A stretch of 37,698 nt of DNA from Sulfuritalea hydrogenivorans sk43H (GTDB taxonomy: Bacteria > Pseudomonadota > Gammaproteobacteria > Burkholderiales > Rhodocyclaceae). The notes beneath the pieces are model-generated. The model was not told the DNA's origin. It did not search any database and worked only from the letters and a program-made list of their open reading frames with translations. The number at the start of each line of letters is the position of its first letter. Positions within the stretch are counted from its first letter, which is position 1. Positions 33,935 to 37,698 of this stretch are shown here, in pieces. The stretch covers positions 1 to 37,698 of the forward strand of contig CAMBRI010000015.1 in assembly GCA_945870205.1 (NCBI GenBank), in the 5' to 3' direction. The position numbers and the translations under genes are program-made.

Positions 33935-34476
33935 GAAAAGATGTCCGCTTGTTCCAAAGGGCTGGCTTGTTCGTCTTTGGCGGAAAGGGCTGGCTCGCCT
34001 TGAATGGGCCATTGGATGCCGATGGCCGGGTCGTTCCAGGCAAGGCTGCGCTCGAATGCGGGCGCCCAGTAGTTGGTGGTTTTGTAGAGAAACTCAGCGG
34101 TGTCTGACACCACCACAAAGCCATGCGCGAATCCTTCGGGTATCCACAACATGCGTTTGTTTTCGGCGGAGAGTTTCACGGTAACGTGTTGCCCAAAGGT
34201 GGGCGAGGATTTGCGGATATCGACGGCAACATCAAACACCGCGCCTTGCACTACGCGTACCAGTTTGCCTTGAGGTTGGTGTATCTGGTAATGCAAGCCG
34301 CGCAGGACGTTTTTTTCCGAGCGACTGTGATTGTCTTGCACGAAATCTACGTCACGACCAGTGAGTTCGGCAAATTGGCGGCGGTTGAAACTTTCGAAGA
34401 AAAAACCGCGCTCATCGCCGAACACTTTGGGTTCGATGATGAGGACGTCGGGGATGGCGGTGGGGATGCACTTCAT
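33931..34476 (-). CDS. rfbC: dTDP-4-dehydrorhamnose 3,5-epimerase
   Basis: A 181-aa cupin enzyme (RmlC) for the third step of dTDP-L-rhamnose synthesis. Visible landmarks: PKVFGDERGFFFES (16-29), the QDNHSRS segment, the catalytic His in LRGLHYQ (His62), WIPEGFAHGF and the conserved Tyr in FLYKT. The sequence is complete and of normal length. It overlaps wzm downstream (ATGA) and the 37-codon micro-ORF upstream (ATGA), rather than rfbA directly. Confidence 0.95.
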   Translation of the reverse strand: MKCIPTAIPDVLIIEPKVFGDERGFFFESFNRRQFAELTGRDVDFVQDNHSRSEKNVLRGLHYQIHQPQGKLVRVVQGAVFDVAVDIRKSSPTFGQHVTVKLSAENKRMLWIPEGFAHGFVVVSDTAEFLYKTTNYWAPAFERSLAWNDPAIGIQWPIQGEPALSAKDEQASPLEQADIFS

Positions 34477-34586
34477 TGGAGTTTTCCCGCCGTTTTGTGG
34501 TCAAACAGAGAGCGCAGTTGGCCATTTGCCAATTTATTCAGCGCCTTCAGCCGTTCGAGCTGCGTATGAACGATCAGGTTTCTCAC
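34473..34586 (-). CDS. 37-aa micro-ORF between rfbA and rfbC
   Basis: A 37-codon frame that exactly bridges rfbA and rfbC. Its GTG overlaps the rfbA stop (GTGA) and its TGA overlaps the rfbC ATG (ATGA). GAAGGGA lies about seven nt upstream of the GTG, a good ribosome-binding site inside the end of rfbA. The peptide starts [20 protein letters not shown] and ends HKTAGKLQ; it is basic, likely helical, with no membrane segment. I do not recognise it. It may be a real small protein, a coupling leader that carries ribosomes from rfbA to rfbC, or the tail of a lost gene. The double overlap and ribosome-binding site favour translation. Confidence 0.6.
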   Translation of the reverse strand: MRNLIVHTQLERLKALNKLANGQLRSLFDHKTAGKLQ

Positions 34587-35470
34587 GGCTGAATCCCTTC
34601 TTTTAAGAGGCGTTGCAGGTATTGCCCATAGCCGTTTTTGGCCAGCGGCTGCGCCAGTTTTTCCAATTGCCCGGCGTTGATGAAGCCTTTGCGGTAGGCG
34701 ATTTCTTCCGGGCAGGAAATCTTCAGGCCTTGGCGGTGTTCGATGGTCTCGATGAAGTTGCTGGCTTCGATCAGGCTCTCGTGGGTTCCGGTATCGAGCC
34801 AGGCATAGCCACGGCCCATGATTTCCACATTGAGCTGGTTGTGCTCGAGGTAAATGCGGTTCAGGTCGGTGATCTCCAGTTCGCCCCGAGTAGATGGCTT
34901 GAGGTTGGCGGCGATGTCAACGACCTGGTTGTCGTAGAAATAGAGGCCGGTTACGGCGTAGTTGCTCTTGGGGTTTGCGGGCTTTTCTTCCAGGCTGGTG
35001 GCGCGGCCTTGCGCGTCGAAAGCGACTACGCCGTAACGCTCGGGGTCTTTGACGTGGTAGGCGAAGACAGTTGCGCCTTGATCGCGCACCATGGCTTGCT
35101 CCAGCTGAGTGTGCAAGTCGTGGCCATAGAAGATGTTGTCGCCAAGCACCAGGGCGCTGGGCGCATTGCCGATGAAGGTGTTGCCAATGATGAAGGCCTG
35201 GGCAAGACCGTCCGGGCTGGGTTGCACAGCATATTGCAGGTTAAGACCCCACTCGCTACCGTCGCCGAGCAGTTGCTCGAAGCGCGGTGTATCTTGCGGG
35301 GTGGAAATGATGAGTATGTCTCGAATACCCGCCAGCATCAGGGTGCTGAGCGGGTAGTAGATCATCGGTTTGTCGTAAATCGGCAGCAGTTGCTTGGAAA
35401 CTGCTTTGGTCACGGGGTAGAGCCGGGTCCCGGAACCGCCGGCGAGGATGATGCCTTTGCGAGTGGTCAT
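34583..35470 (-). CDS. rfbA: glucose-1-phosphate thymidylyltransferase
   Basis: A 295-aa RmlA, which makes dTDP-glucose from glucose-1-phosphate and dTTP in the first step of dTDP-rhamnose synthesis. The nucleotide-binding start [16 protein letters not shown] is followed by [25 protein letters not shown] with the metal-binding Asp, and EEKP. Complete and of normal length. It overlaps rfbD upstream (4 nt) and the micro-ORF downstream (4 nt). The C-terminus ends EGIQP as in many relatives. Confidence 0.96.
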   Translation of the reverse strand: MTTRKGIILAGGSGTRLYPVTKAVSKQLLPIYDKPMIYYPLSTLMLAGIRDILIISTPQDTPRFEQLLGDGSEWGLNLQYAVQPSPDGLAQAFIIGNTFIGNAPSALVLGDNIFYGHDLHTQLEQAMVRDQGATVFAYHVKDPERYGVVAFDAQGRATSLEEKPANPKSNYAVTGLYFYDNQVVDIAANLKPSTRGELEITDLNRIYLEHNQLNVEIMGRGYAWLDTGTHESLIEASNFIETIEHRQGLKISCPEEIAYRKGFINAGQLEKLAQPLAKNGYGQYLQRLLKEGIQP

Positions 35471-36369
35471 GATTGCTTCTCAAGAAATTCGGTCAGCATG
35501 CGGTTGATGCCATGTTGCCAATGGGGAAGATGAAAACCGAATGTGTTTTGCAGTTTGCGGGTGTCCAGGCGCGAGTTCTTCGGGCGCGGGGCAGGTAAAG
35601 GAAATGCGCTGGTCGGCACGGGCAGGATTGCTTCTGGCGCCACTTTGATTTCAAAGCCAGCTTGGCGCGCAAAGTCAATCACGTAATTGGCGTAACCGTG
35701 CCAGGATGTTAGGCCGCTGGCTACAAGATGATACAGACCACTGACATCCGGGTGTTGCTGTGCCGTGCGGATGGCATGGGCGGTGATGTCCGCCAGCAGA
35801 TCAGCCCCGGTGGGGACGCCAATTTGGTCGTTGATGACTTTCAGGCTGTCACGTTCTTGTGCCAGTTTCAGCATTGTTTTGGCAAAGTTGCCGCCGCGCG
35901 CGGCATAAACCCAACTGGTGCGAAAGATGAGATACCGGCAGCCCGAGGCGCAGATGGCTTCTTCGCCTTCCAGCTTGGTTTTGCCATAGATACTCAGCGG
36001 GGCAGTCGGGTCAGTTTCTAGCCAGGGCTTGTCGCCGTTGCCGTCAAAAACGTAGTCGGTGGAATAATGGATCAGCCAAGCACTGCTGCGCCGGGCTTCT
36101 TGAGCGAGAACGCCGGGGGCAATGGCGTTGATGGTGCGCGCCAACTCTGGTTCGCTCTCGGCTTTATCGACGGCGGTGTGCGCTGCCGCATTGACGATGA
36201 TGTCCGGGGCGATGTTGCGAACGGTTTCGGCGATGCCGGCCAGATCCCTGAAATCTCCACAAAAATACTGATTATCAGCATCGAGAGCCACCAGTTCGCC
36301 CAAGGGTACCAGGCTCCGTTGCAACTCCCAGCCAACTTGCCCGCCTTTGCCGAAAAGAAGGATTTTCAT
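35467..36369 (-). CDS. rfbD: dTDP-4-dehydrorhamnose reductase
   Basis: A 300-aa short-chain dehydrogenase (RmlD) that completes dTDP-L-rhamnose. N-terminal NAD(P)-binding loop [10 protein letters not shown] (7-16), [20 protein letters not shown] and the catalytic YGKTK. It overlaps rfbB (4 nt) and rfbA (4 nt), so the B-D-A block is tightly coupled. The long complementary frame on the plus strand is a shadow. Confidence 0.96.
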   Translation of the reverse strand: MKILLFGKGGQVGWELQRSLVPLGELVALDADNQYFCGDFRDLAGIAETVRNIAPDIIVNAAAHTAVDKAESEPELARTINAIAPGVLAQEARRSSAWLIHYSTDYVFDGNGDKPWLETDPTAPLSIYGKTKLEGEEAICASGCRYLIFRTSWVYAARGGNFAKTMLKLAQERDSLKVINDQIGVPTGADLLADITAHAIRTAQQHPDVSGLYHLVASGLTSWHGYANYVIDFARQAGFEIKVAPEAILPVPTSAFPLPAPRPKNSRLDTRKLQNTFGFHLPHWQHGINRMLTEFLEKQS

Positions 36370-37436
36370 GCCGCACGTCCGGCGTAGTTCTTTTCAACCC
36401 ATTCGCGGTAGGCGCCGGATTGGACGTTGGCAACCCAACTTTGGTTGTCCAGATACCACAGCACGGTCTTGCGAATGCCGGTCTCGAAGGTTTCGGCCGG
36501 CTTCCAGCCGAGTTCACGTTCTATTTTGCTGGCGTCTATGGCGTAGCGGCGATCATGGCCTGGGCGGTCGGTGACGTAGGTAATTTGTTCGCGATAGCTT
36601 TTGCCGTCGGTTCGGGCGCGCAGTTCGTCTAACAGGGCACAAACGGTGTGGACGATCTCGAGGTTGGGCTTTTCATTCCAGCCACCGATGTTGTAGACCT
36701 CGCCGACTCTCCCCGCCTCCAATACGCGGCGAATAGCGCTGCAATGGTCTTTGACGTAGAGCCAGTCGCGGATTTGCTGTCCGTCACCATAGACCGGCAG
36801 CGGCTTTCCGGCCAGCGCATTGACGATCATCAGCGGAATGAGCTTTTCCGGGAAATGATAAGGGCCGTAGTTGTTGGAGCAGTTGGTCGTGAGCACCGGC
36901 AACCCGTAGGTGTGGTGGTAGGCACGCACCAGATGGTCGCTGGCCGCCTTGCTCGCGGAATACGGGCTGTTCGGTTCGTAGCGATGGGTTTCGGTGAAAG
37001 CGGGATCGTCCTTGGCGAGCGAGCCGTAGACTTCATCGGTAGAAACGTGAAGAAGGCGAAAGTCTTGGCGGGCGGAGTCTTGCAGGCCGCCCCAGTAGGC
37101 ACGCACCGCCTCCAGCAAGTGGAAGGTGCCGACGATGTTGGTCTGGATGAAGTCTTCCGGGCCGTGGATGCTGCGGTCCACGTGACTTTCGGCGGCAAAA
37201 TTGATGACAGCGCGAGGTTGGTGTTTGGCGAGAAGGTTAGCTACGAGAGCCGAATCACCAAAATCGCCCGGCACGAAAACGTGGCGGGGGTCGCCCTGTA
37301 GACTTTGCAGGTTCTCGGTATTGCCGGCGTAGGTGAGCTTGTCGAGGTTGATGACCAGTTCATCTGACGCAGCCAACCAATCAAGTACAAAGTTACTTCC
37401 GATAAAGCCAGCGCCACCAGTAACAAGAACACTCAC
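36366..37436 (-). CDS. rfbB: dTDP-glucose 4,6-dehydratase
   Basis: A 356-aa RmlB, the second step of dTDP-rhamnose synthesis. TGGAGFIG (6-13), [17 protein letters not shown] (132-138), the catalytic YSASK (159-163) and [15 protein letters not shown] are all present. GTG 37436 is chosen because GGAGG lies seven nt upstream and translation starts directly as [10 protein letters not shown]; an in-frame GTG at 37472 would place a hairpin and poly-T within coding sequence. It is the first gene of the minus-strand operon, starting 126 nt from the IS end. Confidence 0.95.
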   Translation of the reverse strand: MSVLVTGGAGFIGSNFVLDWLAASDELVINLDKLTYAGNTENLQSLQGDPRHVFVPGDFGDSALVANLLAKHQPRAVINFAAESHVDRSIHGPEDFIQTNIVGTFHLLEAVRAYWGGLQDSARQDFRLLHVSTDEVYGSLAKDDPAFTETHRYEPNSPYSASKAASDHLVRAYHHTYGLPVLTTNCSNNYGPYHFPEKLIPLMIVNALAGKPLPVYGDGQQIRDWLYVKDHCSAIRRVLEAGRVGEVYNIGGWNEKPNLEIVHTVCALLDELRARTDGKSYREQITYVTDRPGHDRRYAIDASKIERELGWKPAETFETGIRKTVLWYLDNQSWVANVQSGAYREWVEKNYAGRAA

Positions 37437-37451
37437 AGCCCCACCTCCATC

Positions 37452-37483
37452 AAAAAAATCCCCCAGCAGCACTCTCAGCTGGG
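37452..37483 (-). terminator. hairpin and T-tract in the rfbB leader
   Basis: On the minus strand, CCCAGC (37483-37478) can pair with GCTGGG (37467-37462), followed by GGA and seven T residues (37458-37452), 16 nt before the rfbB GTG. It may stop transcripts leaving the IS4-family gene, or act as an attenuator in the operon leader. The six-pair stem is short and the ten-nt loop large, so strength is doubtful. No ops/JUMPstart sequence was found in the 126-bp leader. Confidence 0.35.
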
Positions 37484-37551
37484 CCGATTTGCCGGGCTGA
37501 ACTGCTGAGGGGGGGAGGCAGGCAACCTCACTAAGTAGCTACTGGCTCCCA

Positions 37552-37566
37552 CTGCTGTCCGGTTAA
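37552..37566 (-). repeat. terminal inverted repeat (right end) of IS4-family element
   Basis: CTGCTGTCCGGTTAA differs at one position from the repeat at 182-196. It overlaps the transposase stop codon (37563-37565), as in compact IS elements. The element extends rightward beyond the window. The flanking target duplication cannot be checked without its other end. Confidence 0.75.
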
Positions 37567-37697
37567 ATCGCGAATAGATTCAATTGGTTGTTGATGGTGA
37601 TGCTGTCGGAACTGGAGTCGCTGCTCGGAAAGGCTTGCTGCAAGGGCATCTTCTCGAAAAGCGTGACCGACAATATCTGTAGCAAAGTGTAGAGCGA
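37563..37697 (-). CDS. IS4-family transposase, C-terminal end (partial at window edge)
   Basis: The last 44 codons of a transposase gene entering from beyond the right edge. The translation begins SLYTLLQILSVTLFEK and ends NNQLNLFAI, the typical C-terminus of IS4-family DUF4372 transposases. The frame is open, so this copy may be intact outside the window. Transcription runs toward rfbB. The stop lies inside the terminal repeat. Confidence 0.85.
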   Translation of the reverse strand, partial: SLYTLLQILSVTLFEKMPLQQAFPSSDSSSDSITINNQLNLFAI

Positions 37698-37698
37698 G

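Noticed and set aside
34613-35533. 306-codon plus-strand frame opposite rfbA
   Set aside because: Val/Glu/Gly-rich antisense shadow of a textbook RmlA gene that is complete on the minus strand.
37437-37562. ops/JUMPstart antitermination element before rfbB
   Set aside because: No GGCGGTAG-type core was found on the minus strand in this leader.
182-37698. Composite transposon bounded by the two IS pieces
   Set aside because: The left copy is a broken fragment without its other end, and the interval of over 37 kb consists largely of core-type secretion and rhamnose genes.

Overview
The window looks like chromosome from a betaproteobacterium, probably of Rhodocyclales/Nitrosomonadales type. 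This is inferred from the GC-rich gsp genes, the exeA/gspB pair beside gspD, and the Wzm/Wzt plus rfbBDAC gene set; no rRNA marker is present. It contains no rRNA, tRNA, CRISPR array or phage genes. Both edges carry pieces of an IS4-family element (DUF4372-type transposase): a frameshifted 5' remnant at 182-476 and the intact 3' end of a copy running off the right edge from 37552.

Region 1 (478-18176) is a type II secretion locus. exeA-, gspB- and a GT-C/TPR membrane glycosyltransferase gene run leftward. Divergent from them is one long rightward run: gspD, gspE, gspF, gspC, an Ala/Ser/Thr-rich lipoprotein gene, gspG, a PglL-like O-oligosaccharyltransferase gene, then gspH, I, J, K, L, M and N, mostly joined by 1-4 nt overlaps. 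The prepilin peptidase gene (gspO/pilD) is not in the window. Two putative periplasm-facing protein glycosylation enzymes and one probable lipoprotein cargo are therefore built into the secretion locus.

Region 2 (18219-21781) holds a GT4 glycosyltransferase (minus strand), a DPM1-like GT2 overlapping a DUF2304 membrane protein gene, and a rhamnosyltransferase-like GT2. A 386-bp stretch without a recognisable gene follows.

Region 3 (22168-37436, minus strand) is a surface polysaccharide operon for the ABC-transporter pathway. In transcription order it reads rfbB, rfbD, rfbA, a 37-codon micro-ORF, rfbC, wzm, wzt, a methyltransferase/kinase-like/coiled-coil protein, a second methyltransferase, a 1256-aa triple glycosyltransferase, an asparagine-synthetase-like amidotransferase and a small lipoprotein. 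dTDP-L-rhamnose is made by RfbABCD and assembled by the glycosyltransferases. The chain is probably capped by the coiled-coil methyltransferase, recognised by the Wzt C-terminal domain and exported by Wzm/Wzt. There is no wzx or wzy, which fits this route.

The most interesting ideas are: (i) a secretion-linked O-glycosylation module (DPM1-like GT2 with DUF2304, TMTC-like GT-C, PglL, and a low-complexity lipoprotein); (ii) a WbdD-like chain terminator whose coiled coil carries a fresh 126-bp, exactly six-heptad duplication, a possible change in a molecular ruler; (iii) a 'GW' beta-sandwich-like module shared by the large glycosyltransferase (twice), the adjacent methyltransferase and perhaps the terminal lipoprotein; (iv) a 37-aa micro-ORF coupled on both sides to rfbA and rfbC.
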